Origin: Pseudomonas sp. TTU2014-080ASC
Lineage (GTDB): Bacteria; Pseudomonadota; Gammaproteobacteria; Pseudomonadales; Pseudomonadaceae
Direction: 5' to 3'
NCBI RefSeq assembly: GCF_001446935.1
Contig: NZ_LKKK01000002.1
Span: 930,001 to 994,000, forward strand
DNA: 64,000 nt
The notes beneath the pieces were generated by a model. The model saw only the letters and a list, made by a program, of their open reading frames with translations, did no database searches and was not told the DNA's origin. Both the position numbers and the translations under genes were made by a program. Below, piece by piece: positions 40,038-48,561 of the stretch; the first letter of the stretch is position 1, and each line of letters opens with the position of its first letter.

Positions 40038-40537
40038 TAAGGTGCCTTGTCGTCAGGGAGCGCGCTGATCTGGTAACGCAGATCAGCCGGTTGATACAGG
40101 GTGAAATCCAGCGGCGTGCGGTAGTCGATGCGCCACTGTGGATCGAGCTCGCGGCTGCCATTTGCCTGCACTTGCCAGTTGCCAGCCGGGTAGGCGCTAC
40201 TCAGCTGATCGGCTGGAGTCAGGGCAAACAGCAGAGCGCTGAACAGCTCGCGTGCTTCTTTGTTGGGCGGCAACAGGCCGTCGTTGTGCCACGCACCGTC
40301 ACGCAGTTGTTGGCGCGCCAACGGCACGCCAATTGGGTCGAATAACGAAGCGCGTAGCGTGCCGCTTTCGTCTTGCAGCACCAGTAGCCAGTCTTGCTGG
40401 TCGCCTGTTGTCTGGCGCTGAATCTGCAAGGTCAGCGGCAGCGTCGCCACCAGCGCGGTCTGCCGTTCGGGCAGGGCGGTGTGGCTGGCGCAGGCGCTCA
40501 GCAGCAGGCTCAGGCTCAACAACAAGGCGCGCAGCAT
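40037..40537 (-). CDS. DUF3261-type lipoprotein of the APE cluster
   Basis: 166 residues. The signal peptide ends in the lipobox LLSAC (cysteine at residue 16). The mature part contains DESGTLRASLFDPIGVPLARQ, a beta-rich pattern fitting DUF3261 lipoproteins that recur in APE clusters. With the LolA-like and MMPL proteins of the same operon, it probably helps move the lipid-linked pigment to the outer membrane. That role is inferred from context. Confidence 0.8.
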   Translation of the reverse strand: MLRALLLSLSLLLSACASHTALPERQTALVATLPLTLQIQRQTTGDQQDWLLVLQDESGTLRASLFDPIGVPLARQQLRDGAWHNDGLLPPNKEARELFSALLFALTPADQLSSAYPAGNWQVQANGSRELDPQWRIDYRTPLDFTLYQPADLRYQISALPDDKAP

Positions 40538-41262
40538 CAGACGGTTGCCTCCAGCGGTTTGGTCGCAACCACATTAACCAGCGTTTCGTTGCGCTGGCCG
40601 AAGGGCTTGGGCTTTTGCAGGCCCCAGCGCTCCAGCAAGCCGAAGTCAGTCGAGCGGCTCCACCACAGATAAGGGTAGGAGATGTTTTGCTCGGTGAATT
40701 CGAAGCCTTGGCCACGCAGCATGCCCAGGTACTCGTCAGCACTCTTTTGCACGTGCATCGGGTGACGGAACAGCCAGCGGATTACCCAGGTGTCGATGTA
40801 GTACTTAGTGGACTCAGCAAACAACAGGCGGCCGCCCGGTTTCAGTACGCGCCAGAACTCGGCCAGGGCCTTTTCCTGTTCCACCAGATGATGGAATACC
40901 TGATGGCAGAACAGCAGGTCGACGCTGGCATCCGGCAGGTCGATTTTGCCGCAGTCGCTGAGCACCAGATCCACGTCCAGACCCAAACGTTGCGCTTCTG
41001 CACGGGAGCAGTCGAGGCTGTGCGGGTCGGCGTCCAGACCGATGATCTTCGACGGCTTGAAGGCGTTGGCCAGCAGACCGAATGAGCGGCCCTGACCGCA
41101 ACCAGCGTCGAGGATGACGGGCGCCTCAGGCAGTGGCGCGTTGAAGCGGGTCAGCAGGTCGTTGATTGCCACGCGCAGCACATGGTGGTGCCACACATGG
41201 CTGCGCAGGAACCAGAAGCCAAAGCGGGTTTCTTCAACGTAGGTTGCGGCCGGGTTGTTCAT
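40537..41262 (-). CDS. Class I SAM-dependent methyltransferase of the APE cluster
   Basis: 241 residues. Motif I is VILDAGCGQGRSFGLL, with an acidic GLDAD at the end of strand 2 and FCHQVFHHLVEQEKAL as motif II/III. APE head groups often carry a methyl or methoxy substituent, so methylation of the aryl ring or its hydroxyl is the likely job. The position on the product cannot be read. TGATG overlap with the downstream lipoprotein gene, and 17 bases after the flavoprotein gene. Confidence 0.87.
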   Translation of the reverse strand: MNNPAATYVEETRFGFWFLRSHVWHHHVLRVAINDLLTRFNAPLPEAPVILDAGCGQGRSFGLLANAFKPSKIIGLDADPHSLDCSRAEAQRLGLDVDLVLSDCGKIDLPDASVDLLFCHQVFHHLVEQEKALAEFWRVLKPGGRLLFAESTKYYIDTWVIRWLFRHPMHVQKSADEYLGMLRGQGFEFTEQNISYPYLWWSRSTDFGLLERWGLQKPKPFGQRNETLVNVVATKPLEATV

Positions 41263-41279
41263 AACAGTCCTTAGTTGTG

Positions 41280-42524
41280 TCAGTTGCTGGCGCAGACTTC
41301 AGCGAGTACCCGCAAACGGCGGCGCGGCTCGGCGACATACGGGTTCTTCTCATCCCAGGCGTAACCGGCAAGGATCGAGCTGATCATGCGGCGGATTTCC
41401 GGTTGGGCTTTTTCGTAATAAATCACGTCCTGGAAGCTGCCGTCATACCAGCCTTCAACATAGACGCGGAAGGTGTCCACGCCGCGCTTGAGGGGAATGG
41501 CGAACTCGGTTTCCCAGTCCACTGTCTCGCCCTTGAGCTGCCGGTCGAGCAGGTTCGCGGCCATGCTGGAAGAGCGCATGGCGATGGTCACACCAGAGCT
41601 GAACACCGGATCAAGGAATTCGGCCGCGTTGCCGAGCAGGGCAAAGCCCGGACCGTGCAGGGATTTGACGTTAGCCGAGTAACCGCCAATGGTGCGCGCC
41701 GGAGTGTCCCACACCGCGTTTTTCAGGACCTTGTTGAGGCTTGGGGTTTCTTCAATGAACTGCTTGAGGCAGGCATCCAGATCGTCCGGGCGGCCTTCGT
41801 AGCGTTCAGCCGCCGCGACCACGCCAACCGAGCAGCGGCCATTGCTGAACGGGATGGTCCAGAACCACACATCACGCAGGGTTGGATGGGTGGTGATAAG
41901 GATTTTTTCGCGGTCGAAACCGGTGCCTTCGCTGCGGTCTTCAACGTGGGTGAACACGGCTTTACGCACCGGGAAGCTGGACGGCGTGTCGAGATCGAGC
42001 AGGCGTGGCAGCACACGGCCGTAACCGCTGCCGTCCAATACGAAGTCGCATTCGACTTGGTATTCGTAGCCGTCCTGCAAGCGGCGCACACTCAAGCGCG
42101 GTTGCGGGCGGTCGAAATCCACCGCGTAGATTTCCTCTTCATAGCGGATATCCACACCCTGCAACTCAGCCTGATCAGCCAGCAGTTTGTCGAAGTCGGC
42201 GCGCAGCACCTGATAGGTCGAGCCCATGCCCGGCGTAAAGGTGTCGCGGAAATCGAATTCGCTGTAGCGCTCGCCCCAGCCGAACGCTGCGCCGTGCTTG
42301 GTCTGGAAGCCCGCTGCGCGTACAGCTTCGAGCATCCCGGCTTCTTCAACGAAGTCCAGACAGTGCGACAGCAAGCTTTCGCCGATGGAGAAGCGCGGGA
42401 AACGCTGGCGCTCCAGAATCAGGACGTCATGGCCTTTGCGTTTAAGGATGGCGGCGGCGATTGAACCGGAAGGGCCCGCACCAATGACTACGACTTTATG
42501 CCGTTCAACTTCAGGTGAGTTCAT
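41280..42524 (-). CDS. Flavin-dependent oxidoreductase with halogenase-type motifs (APE cluster)
   Basis: 414 residues. FAD motif VIGAGPSGSIAAA (13-25), PRFSIGESLL (43-52), then GFQTKHGAAF with a lysine at residue 76, where flavin-dependent halogenases keep their catalytic lysine. WFWTIP at 220-225 matches the halogenase WxWxIP fingerprint, though V rather than G precedes it. Relatives include phenol-type halogenases and non-halogenating flavoproteins in APE, flexirubin and xanthomonadin clusters. Halogenation of the aryl head is possible, and ring hydroxylation or oxidation is the alternative. It overlaps the upstream antiporter-like gene by 14 bases. Confidence 0.85.
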   Translation of the reverse strand: MNSPEVERHKVVVIGAGPSGSIAAAILKRKGHDVLILERQRFPRFSIGESLLSHCLDFVEEAGMLEAVRAAGFQTKHGAAFGWGERYSEFDFRDTFTPGMGSTYQVLRADFDKLLADQAELQGVDIRYEEEIYAVDFDRPQPRLSVRRLQDGYEYQVECDFVLDGSGYGRVLPRLLDLDTPSSFPVRKAVFTHVEDRSEGTGFDREKILITTHPTLRDVWFWTIPFSNGRCSVGVVAAAERYEGRPDDLDACLKQFIEETPSLNKVLKNAVWDTPARTIGGYSANVKSLHGPGFALLGNAAEFLDPVFSSGVTIAMRSSSMAANLLDRQLKGETVDWETEFAIPLKRGVDTFRVYVEGWYDGSFQDVIYYEKAQPEIRRMISSILAGYAWDEKNPYVAEPRRRLRVLAEVCASN

Positions 42525-43671
42525 GGCTTCTACTGGCCTCGTTATGCTTTAAGGATTTGGCAGACCTGCGGCCGAGCAAGGCTGGCAGCAGTGTTGAAAA
42601 CAGGCTCATGAGCAACAGGCTGAAATACACCAGCGAGTCGATTAACTGCAATTGCAGGAGCAGATTGAGGAAGACGATTTCGGTCAGGCCGCGAATATTC
42701 AGCAGGATGCTTTCGTGCCATTTCACCCGCGCCTGACTCTGCGGGTCAGCCCAGTGCAGGCCCAGCCAACTGCCGAAGACTTTGCTCAGCACCGGCAGCA
42801 CAAACAACGCCAGCAGGTGTTGCCAGGTCAGGCCGTTACCGAGGTTGTGGAAGTCCACCCAGAGCACGCCGTAAGTGAGGATCAGCGGCACCGCGAGGCC
42901 ATTGAGCAAACGCTTGAAGTGCGCATCCTTCAGCGGGAGCTGGAAGGGCTGTTTCAGCCAGGCCAGGCACAGCATGTAAGTGATGCCGAAGACCAGCGCA
43001 TTCAGGTGCAGGTACTGGAACAGCACCATCAGGGCAAAGAACGGCAGGCTGTAGAACAGACCGTGACGCACGCCCAGCAGGCGCAACACAGCAGGCAGCG
43101 CAGCAGCCAGTAACGGCCACAGCAGCGCTGCTGGGTCGCTGCTGCCTTGCGCTAAACCGAACAGGCTCCAGCACAGGAAATCCATCAGGATCGCCGCGTG
43201 CATCAGGCGCTTGGTCTGCGCCGGTGGGTAGCCGATGTTCTGCAAAAACAGGTACAGCACCGGGATCGCCGTGATGGAGAACAGCAGGCCAATGCCCACC
43301 GCACTCAGCCAGCTGTACTCGCCGGGCAGCAGCCACAGCGCGCAGGCCAGCCCCGCCAGCATCGGCACAAGGAAGCTGGGGATGGCGATTTTCAGGCAGG
43401 CGCTGCTCACGTCCAGATCAATCACATCACTCAGGATGTAGCCCAACAGCAGGGCAAAGCACAGGCCATAGAGCAGTTGCAGCCAGTCCGGGGCGAGCAG
43501 CTCGGTCGCGCTGAGATGCCAGTGTGGTTCGACCCAGCCCAACAGCAGCGTCGGGATGGCCAGACTGGCCACCAGCAACTGGCCCACAATCGGGATCAGG
43601 CGCTTGCCGCCGAGCACGGCAACCAATGCGTAAATCACTAAAGCAATAAGCCAGAAGCCGATCACGCTCAT
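42511..43671 (-). CDS. Cation/proton-antiporter-like membrane protein inside the APE operon
   Basis: 386 residues, almost wholly hydrophobic with about 11-12 predicted membrane helices. SAVGIGLLFSITAIPVLYLFL and NIRGLTEIVFLNLLLQ resemble core helices of the CPA/Na+-H+ exchanger fold, where acidic residues in mid-membrane carry ions. Compared with the APE gene set I remember from E. coli and Xenorhabdus, this is an addition. It sits within the chain, with an ATGA overlap to the MMPL gene and a 14-base overlap to the flavoprotein gene, so it is co-expressed. Possible roles are energising export or ion balance. Confidence 0.75.
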   Translation of the reverse strand: MSVIGFWLIALVIYALVAVLGGKRLIPIVGQLLVASLAIPTLLLGWVEPHWHLSATELLAPDWLQLLYGLCFALLLGYILSDVIDLDVSSACLKIAIPSFLVPMLAGLACALWLLPGEYSWLSAVGIGLLFSITAIPVLYLFLQNIGYPPAQTKRLMHAAILMDFLCWSLFGLAQGSSDPAALLWPLLAAALPAVLRLLGVRHGLFYSLPFFALMVLFQYLHLNALVFGITYMLCLAWLKQPFQLPLKDAHFKRLLNGLAVPLILTYGVLWVDFHNLGNGLTWQHLLALFVLPVLSKVFGSWLGLHWADPQSQARVKWHESILLNIRGLTEIVFLNLLLQLQLIDSLVYFSLLLMSLFSTLLPALLGRRSAKSLKHNEASRSHELT

Positions 43672-46007
43672 GCGGCAGCTCCCTGTGCTTTATGTTGAGC
43701 CTGCCCGGCCCACGGCGACAGCAGGAAGCAGAACAGCAGGCCGAGGCTGATGGCCAGGCCGAAGTTGGCAATCGCCGGGGTGTCGCTGATTAGCAGCAGG
43801 CCGAAGGACAGCCAGCTGGTGATCGCCGAGAGCAAGGTGCCGAGCAGGCTCACCGCCGCGCCGCCGATGTTCTCCCGCATCAGAATCGCGTAATCGACGC
43901 CAATCGCCGTAATCAGCAGCAGGCCGAACAGGCTGAACAGGGTCAGCGGCTGTCCCAACCAGCCGAGACACGCCAGCGCGGCACACGCAGCCAGCAGCGG
44001 CAGGCAGACCACACGCAGCGCACCGCCAAAGCCAAACGGGATGCACAGCAGCACCAGAATGGCGGCTGAGGAGATCAGTTTGAGTTCGGCAGCGGTGACT
44101 TGCGTGGCGCTGAACAGGGCATTCAGTTCGCCGATTCGATCCACGGCCTGCACGCCCGGCTGATCAGCCGCCAGCACTTGCAGATCGGCGCTGTTGTTCA
44201 GGCCTTGCAGGCTGACGATGGCCGCGACGCCTTGCTCATTTTCTCCCAGCCACAGCGCTCGCCACGGCTCGCCAATCGGGCTGGCCAGCGCCTGCTCCAG
44301 TGAGGCCGGTGTGCGGGTGCTGAGCAGGTTCAGTTCCTGCTCCAGTGCGCTTTGCTCAAGGCCGAGGTCGAGCAGCGGTTGCCAATGTTCAGGGAGCTTT
44401 TGCAGGGCATCGCGCAGCGGCTGCAACTGGCTTTGCGGGGCGATCAGTTGAGTCAGGCTTTGATAACCGCGCAGGCTGCCTGCGCTGATGGCTTGATCCA
44501 GACGCTGGCTCAATTCGGCCAGACGTTGCAGCAGTTGTTCGGTGTTATCAGCCCGCACCAGAAAGAACTGGCTGGTGGGTTGCTGACCCGTCAGCTCGGC
44601 GATGCGCTGCGCCTGTGCCGCCAGTTGCGGCTCCTTGCCCAGCCACTGACGCAAATCATTCTGTGTGTGTAATTGGTAAATGCCGCCAGCGATAAACAAC
44701 ACGAGCAGGAGGAACAGCGGCGCGCTGCCGACTTTGCTCAGCAAGCGCTGGCGCAGACTGAGCAGACGCGTGCTCAGCTTCATCAAACTCGGCGCAGGAT
44801 TCAGGCGCAAGCCACGCAGCCAGGCAGGCAGCAGGCATACCGAGCACAGATACGCGGCAACCAATCCGGCTGCGGAAAACAGCGCCACTTGGGTCAGCGC
44901 CGGGAACGGGGTGAAGGCCAGGGCCAGATAGCCGACCAGATTGGTGCCCAGGCTCAGGCTCAGGCCCGGCAGGGTGGCGCGCACGGCGGCCCAGCTGTCC
45001 CATTCGGCGCTGTCGGCGTTTTGTGCCCAGCTCTTGCTCAGGTAGTGCTGTGGATAGTCTGCGGCGACGCCAACCAGACTGGCGCCGAGCACCAAGGTAA
45101 GGGCGTTGATCTGGCCGAACACCAGCACGCAGGCGCTGATGCCCGCCAGCAGCGCCATGCCAATCGGCAGCAGGCTGACCAGCACACGCAGGCGGCGGAA
45201 GGCGAATAGCAACAACAGCAGGGTGCCCAAGGTTGCGCCGCCGCCGATCAGGCTGATTTCGCGGGTGGCTTTGGCTTGCCCGGCAGCCGCGTAGAGCACG
45301 CCGCCGGTGGCCAGCAGTTCACCGCCTGCGGCTTCAACCTGAGCGCGGCTGGCGGCAACCTGTTCGGCAATCAGCGGCGGTTCCTGCATATCAAAGGCGC
45401 TGCCGTGGGCGCTGGCGCGCAGCAAGGCCCAGGTGGTGCCGTTGTCTTCAATCAACAGCGCGCCGCTGCTGAGGTCGGGCTGTACGCGGCTGCCGGGGTT
45501 CAGTGCCTGCTGGGCGCTGGTGGCAAAGCCGAACCAGTCTTCTTCCGTGGGCAACAGGCTGAAGCTGTTGAACGGATCAAAGAACTGCGCAGCGCGTTGT
45601 TCGATCAGCTGGTGCGGGTGATTCAGCAGCAGTTCGCGGTCAGCCGCAGGCAGCAGCGACAGACGATTGTTGCGCAGGTAGTCGCGCAGGCTGTCGAGGT
45701 CGTCGTTGACCTGCCACTGCACTTGGCTGAAGCGTTCACTGGCCTGCAATTGCCCGGCAACCTGCTGCGCCAGTGCAATGGCCTGATCTCGCTGGGCATG
45801 GCCGACTAACAGCAGCAGCTCGCGGTTAAGCGGAGCCTGCATGCGATCTTCGGCTTGCTGGATCAGGGTGTCGTCGCTGCCTTTGGGCAGCAACGCGAGC
45901 ATGTCGGCTGCCACCGGCGGACCGGCGCGCCACTGCCATGCGGCCAGCACCAACAGGGCCAGCAGCAACAGCAGAAAGGCGCGGGGCAGCAGACGCTCAC
46001 TGTTCAA
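43668..46007 (-). CDS. MMPL/RND-type exporter of the APE cluster
   Basis: 779 residues with the duplicated plan of MMPL proteins: a single helix, a large periplasmic domain, five helices (about 250-400), then the same again. The second half ends with GVDYAILMRENIGGAAVSLLGT, the membrane aspartate region used for proton coupling. The likely job is lifting the lipid-linked aryl polyene out of the inner membrane. The start is a TTG at 46007, overlapping the LolA-like gene by 11 bases; no better in-frame start is near. Confidence 0.88.
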   Translation of the reverse strand: MNSERLLPRAFLLLLLALLVLAAWQWRAGPPVAADMLALLPKGSDDTLIQQAEDRMQAPLNRELLLLVGHAQRDQAIALAQQVAGQLQASERFSQVQWQVNDDLDSLRDYLRNNRLSLLPAADRELLLNHPHQLIEQRAAQFFDPFNSFSLLPTEEDWFGFATSAQQALNPGSRVQPDLSSGALLIEDNGTTWALLRASAHGSAFDMQEPPLIAEQVAASRAQVEAAGGELLATGGVLYAAAGQAKATREISLIGGGATLGTLLLLLFAFRRLRVLVSLLPIGMALLAGISACVLVFGQINALTLVLGASLVGVAADYPQHYLSKSWAQNADSAEWDSWAAVRATLPGLSLSLGTNLVGYLALAFTPFPALTQVALFSAAGLVAAYLCSVCLLPAWLRGLRLNPAPSLMKLSTRLLSLRQRLLSKVGSAPLFLLLVLFIAGGIYQLHTQNDLRQWLGKEPQLAAQAQRIAELTGQQPTSQFFLVRADNTEQLLQRLAELSQRLDQAISAGSLRGYQSLTQLIAPQSQLQPLRDALQKLPEHWQPLLDLGLEQSALEQELNLLSTRTPASLEQALASPIGEPWRALWLGENEQGVAAIVSLQGLNNSADLQVLAADQPGVQAVDRIGELNALFSATQVTAAELKLISSAAILVLLCIPFGFGGALRVVCLPLLAACAALACLGWLGQPLTLFSLFGLLLITAIGVDYAILMRENIGGAAVSLLGTLLSAITSWLSFGLLLISDTPAIANFGLAISLGLLFCFLLSPWAGQAQHKAQGAAA

Positions 46008-46605
46008 AGTCGCGCAGCTCCTGTTCGCTCAAGGCGTCACCGGTCTGGCTGTCCGGCAGGTGCAGGACGGTGCGGTCGCCCTGGGTTTCGCTCAGTTCGA
46101 TCTGCTTCACCAGCGCGCCGCCTTCAATCTGAATGCGGGTGAAGATTTGTTTGAGCAGCAGCGAGTTGGGCGTCAGGCTCAGTTGCCAGTCACCCGCAGT
46201 GCCGCTCAGCTCAAGCTGAAAGTCACGGGCAAGGCCAGTGTGATCGCCCTTGAGCACGGCCAGAAACAGGCGGCTTTGCTGGGCGGCGACATCTTGCCCC
46301 GGCTGCTGTTGCCAGCCGTTGGCGGTGCGCTTGGCGATGCCGTTCTGGTTGATCCGGTAGTCCTGCTTAAGCGGGCTTTGCAGCTGCCAGAGCAGGCCGT
46401 GTTCGCCACTTAAAACGAACTGGCCACGGCTGGTCAGGGGCTTGGGCAGGGCACGCAGGTGTTTCTCCTGAATCAGCGGGCCGCGCACCACCGCCGGCTT
46501 GGCCAGCTGGGCGCTGAGCTGATCCAGATCGAAGGCTTGGGCGGCGGTTGCCAGCAACCCGAGCAGGACGATGGAGACACTTCTGGTGACTGCCCGTAAG
46601 GTCAT
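45997..46605 (-). CDS. LolA-like outer-membrane lipoprotein-carrier homologue of the APE cluster
   Basis: 202 residues. A signal peptide (1-24, ending AAQA) precedes a LolA-like half-barrel containing FVLSGEHGLLWQLQSPLKQDY and KQIFTRIQIEGGALVKQIEL. It is a periplasmic shuttle candidate for the lipidated pigment. An ATGA overlap joins it to the thioesterase gene. It differs from housekeeping LolA by its operon context. Confidence 0.85.
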   Translation of the reverse strand: MTLRAVTRSVSIVLLGLLATAAQAFDLDQLSAQLAKPAVVRGPLIQEKHLRALPKPLTSRGQFVLSGEHGLLWQLQSPLKQDYRINQNGIAKRTANGWQQQPGQDVAAQQSRLFLAVLKGDHTGLARDFQLELSGTAGDWQLSLTPNSLLLKQIFTRIQIEGGALVKQIELSETQGDRTVLHLPDSQTGDALSEQELRDFEQ

Positions 46606-47027
46606 TGCATGGCCCTCTCAACGGCGTCGGTAAAGACTTTCGGGCAGACGAACTGCATCTCGCGGCTGGCGATTTCCACCGCCACCTGCACGCTGCTGCC
46701 ACGGGTCATGCGCTCGCCGGTTTCGGCGTCGACGATCAGGTAGTTGATCTTCAGGCGGTTTTCCCACTCCACCAGATCCGCGCGGACGATCAGTTTCTGG
46801 CCGAACTGTGCACCGCGCATGTAGCGCACCTGCAGGTCGATGATCGGCCAGGCATAACCGGCGTCGCGCATCTGCGTGTAGTTGTGGCCGAGCTTGTCGA
46901 GCAGGGCACAGCGCGCCTGCTCGAAGTATTTGACGTAGTGGCCGTGCCAGACCACTTCCATCATGTCGACGTCGTAGAACTGGACTTGCAGCTCGATCTC
47001 CGCCTGCACTACACCTTTGCTACGCAT
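46602..47027 (-). CDS. 4HBT-type thioesterase of the APE cluster (ApeK-like)
   Basis: 141 residues with a hotdog fold. The catalytic aspartate is in FYDVDMMEVVWHGHYVKYF, the classical 4-hydroxybenzoyl-CoA thioesterase pattern. It may release the finished chain or edit stalled acyl-ACP/CoA. It overlaps the ammonia-lyase gene by eight bases. Confidence 0.87.
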   Translation of the reverse strand: MRSKGVVQAEIELQVQFYDVDMMEVVWHGHYVKYFEQARCALLDKLGHNYTQMRDAGYAWPIIDLQVRYMRGAQFGQKLIVRADLVEWENRLKINYLIVDAETGERMTRGSSVQVAVEIASREMQFVCPKVFTDAVERAMQ

Positions 47028-48561
47028 ACAGGCTCCAGTGTTGCTCGCGGATACGGGTCAGGCACAGGCGCAGCTCTGCTTCCAGTGCGCGGTCTTCGAT
47101 CACCGGCGGGAAGTCGCTGGCCAGTTGCTCGCGCATGCTCAGCAGCGGTGCCGGGATGTCGTTTTTACCGGCCTGCTGACGCAGCCACACGCCTTGGTTG
47201 GCGGCCAGCAAGGTAGCGGCGGCCACCTGCTCGGCCAGCTCCAGGCTGCGCAGGGCGTCGCGGGCGGCGATGGTGCCCATGCTGACTTTGTCTTGGTTGT
47301 GGCATTCGGTGGAGCGTGAGAACACGCTGGCTGGCATGGTGTTTTTCAGGGCTTCGGCAGTCCAGGCGCTGGCACCGATCTGCACAGCCTTGAAGCCGTG
47401 GTTGATCATCGCGGTTTCCGCAGGCGCGCCAGACAGGTTGCTCGGCAGACCGTGGTTGTAGCGCACGTCTACCAGCAGGGCGAGTTGGCGGTCGAGCAGG
47501 TCAGCAACGTTGCCGACCAGATTCTTCAGGCTGTCCATGGCGAAGGCGATATGGCCGCCGTAGAAGTGGCCGCCGTGCAGCACGCGCTCGGCTTCGGCAT
47601 CAATCAGCGGGTTGTCGTTGGCGCTGTTCAGTTCGGTTTCGATGAACTGGCGCAGCAGGCCCAGGCTGTCGGCCAATACGCCGAGTACGTGCGGGGCGCA
47701 GCGCAGCGAGTAGCGATCCTGCAGGCGATGCAGCGGCGCAGTCGGCGCGTTGATCGCTAGGTCTTCACGCAGCCAGGCGGCGACTTGAGTCTGACCTGGA
47801 TGGGGTTTGGCGGCGAACAGGCGCTCGTCGAAGTGCTCCGGGTTGCCCTCCAGCGCCACCACGTTCAGCGCGGTGATGCGGGTTGCCAGCTTCAGCAGAT
47901 AATCAGCGCGGGAGTAAGCCAGGCAGGCCAGTGCGGTCATCACCGCAGTGCCGTTCATGAGGGCCAGCGCCTCTTTCGGGCGCAGGGTCAGCGGCGTCCA
48001 GCCCAATTCGGCGTGAACTTCGGCAGAGCTGCGGCGCTCGCCTTTGTAGAGCACGTCGCGCTGGCCAGTTAAGGTCGCAGCAACGTAGGACAGTGGAGTC
48101 AGGTCGCCACTGGCACCCACCGAGCCTTCTTCCGGGATCAGCGGCAGAATGTCGTGTTCCAGGAACGCTTGCAGGCGCTCCAGCAGTTCTACGCGCACAC
48201 CGGAAACGCCGTGGCACAGCGACTGCAAACGGCTGGCCAGCACAGCGCGGGTGCTCGGTGCATCCAGCAGTTTGCCGAGGCCGCAGCCGTGGAAGGTAAA
48301 CAGATGACGCGGCAGCGCCTCGACCTGATGCAGCGGCACGGCGACCACGCAGGAGTCACCGTAGCCGGTGGTGATGCCATAGATCTCGCCTTCGCGGTCC
48401 AGCAGGCTGTCGAGGAAGCGGGCGCCTTTGGCGATTTTCTCCCGGTAGGCGGCGTCGTCCTGCAGCTGCGCCGGAGCGCGGCGCTGAGACAGGGCAACGA
48501 TCTGTTCGATGCTCAGAGCATGTTCGCCAAAAACTACGGGATCAGGCTGGTGTGTCGTCAT
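47020..48561 (-). CDS. MIO-type aromatic amino acid ammonia-lyase of the APE cluster
   Basis: 513 residues of the HAL/PAL/TAL family. The ASG triad that cyclises to the MIO cofactor lies in GSVGASGDLTPLSY. The catalytic tyrosine loop is YGITTGYGDS, and NDNPLIDAE and GHFYGGHIAF are present. The selectivity pair is Phe-His in LFTFHGCGLG, against His-Leu in Rhodobacter TAL and Ser-His in HAL. In APE and flexirubin clusters such an enzyme makes a cinnamate or coumarate starter, which the ligase of this operon would activate. Substrate is not settled by motif. No hut genes are nearby, so histidine breakdown is unlikely. Confidence 0.87.
   Translation of the reverse strand: MTTHQPDPVVFGEHALSIEQIVALSQRRAPAQLQDDAAYREKIAKGARFLDSLLDREGEIYGITTGYGDSCVVAVPLHQVEALPRHLFTFHGCGLGKLLDAPSTRAVLASRLQSLCHGVSGVRVELLERLQAFLEHDILPLIPEEGSVGASGDLTPLSYVAATLTGQRDVLYKGERRSSAEVHAELGWTPLTLRPKEALALMNGTAVMTALACLAYSRADYLLKLATRITALNVVALEGNPEHFDERLFAAKPHPGQTQVAAWLREDLAINAPTAPLHRLQDRYSLRCAPHVLGVLADSLGLLRQFIETELNSANDNPLIDAEAERVLHGGHFYGGHIAFAMDSLKNLVGNVADLLDRQLALLVDVRYNHGLPSNLSGAPAETAMINHGFKAVQIGASAWTAEALKNTMPASVFSRSTECHNQDKVSMGTIAARDALRSLELAEQVAAATLLAANQGVWLRQQAGKNDIPAPLLSMREQLASDFPPVIEDRALEAELRLCLTRIREQHWSLYA

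Noticed and set aside
41277..42464. 395-codon plus-strand open frame opposite the halogenase-like flavoprotein
   Set aside because: Shadow of a gene with clear FAD and WxWxIP motifs; breaks the continuous minus-strand operon.
47020..48561. Calling the MIO enzyme histidine ammonia-lyase (hutH)
   Set aside because: No hut neighbours, and it is embedded by overlap within the aryl polyene operon; the active-site pair is not the usual Ser-His of HAL.
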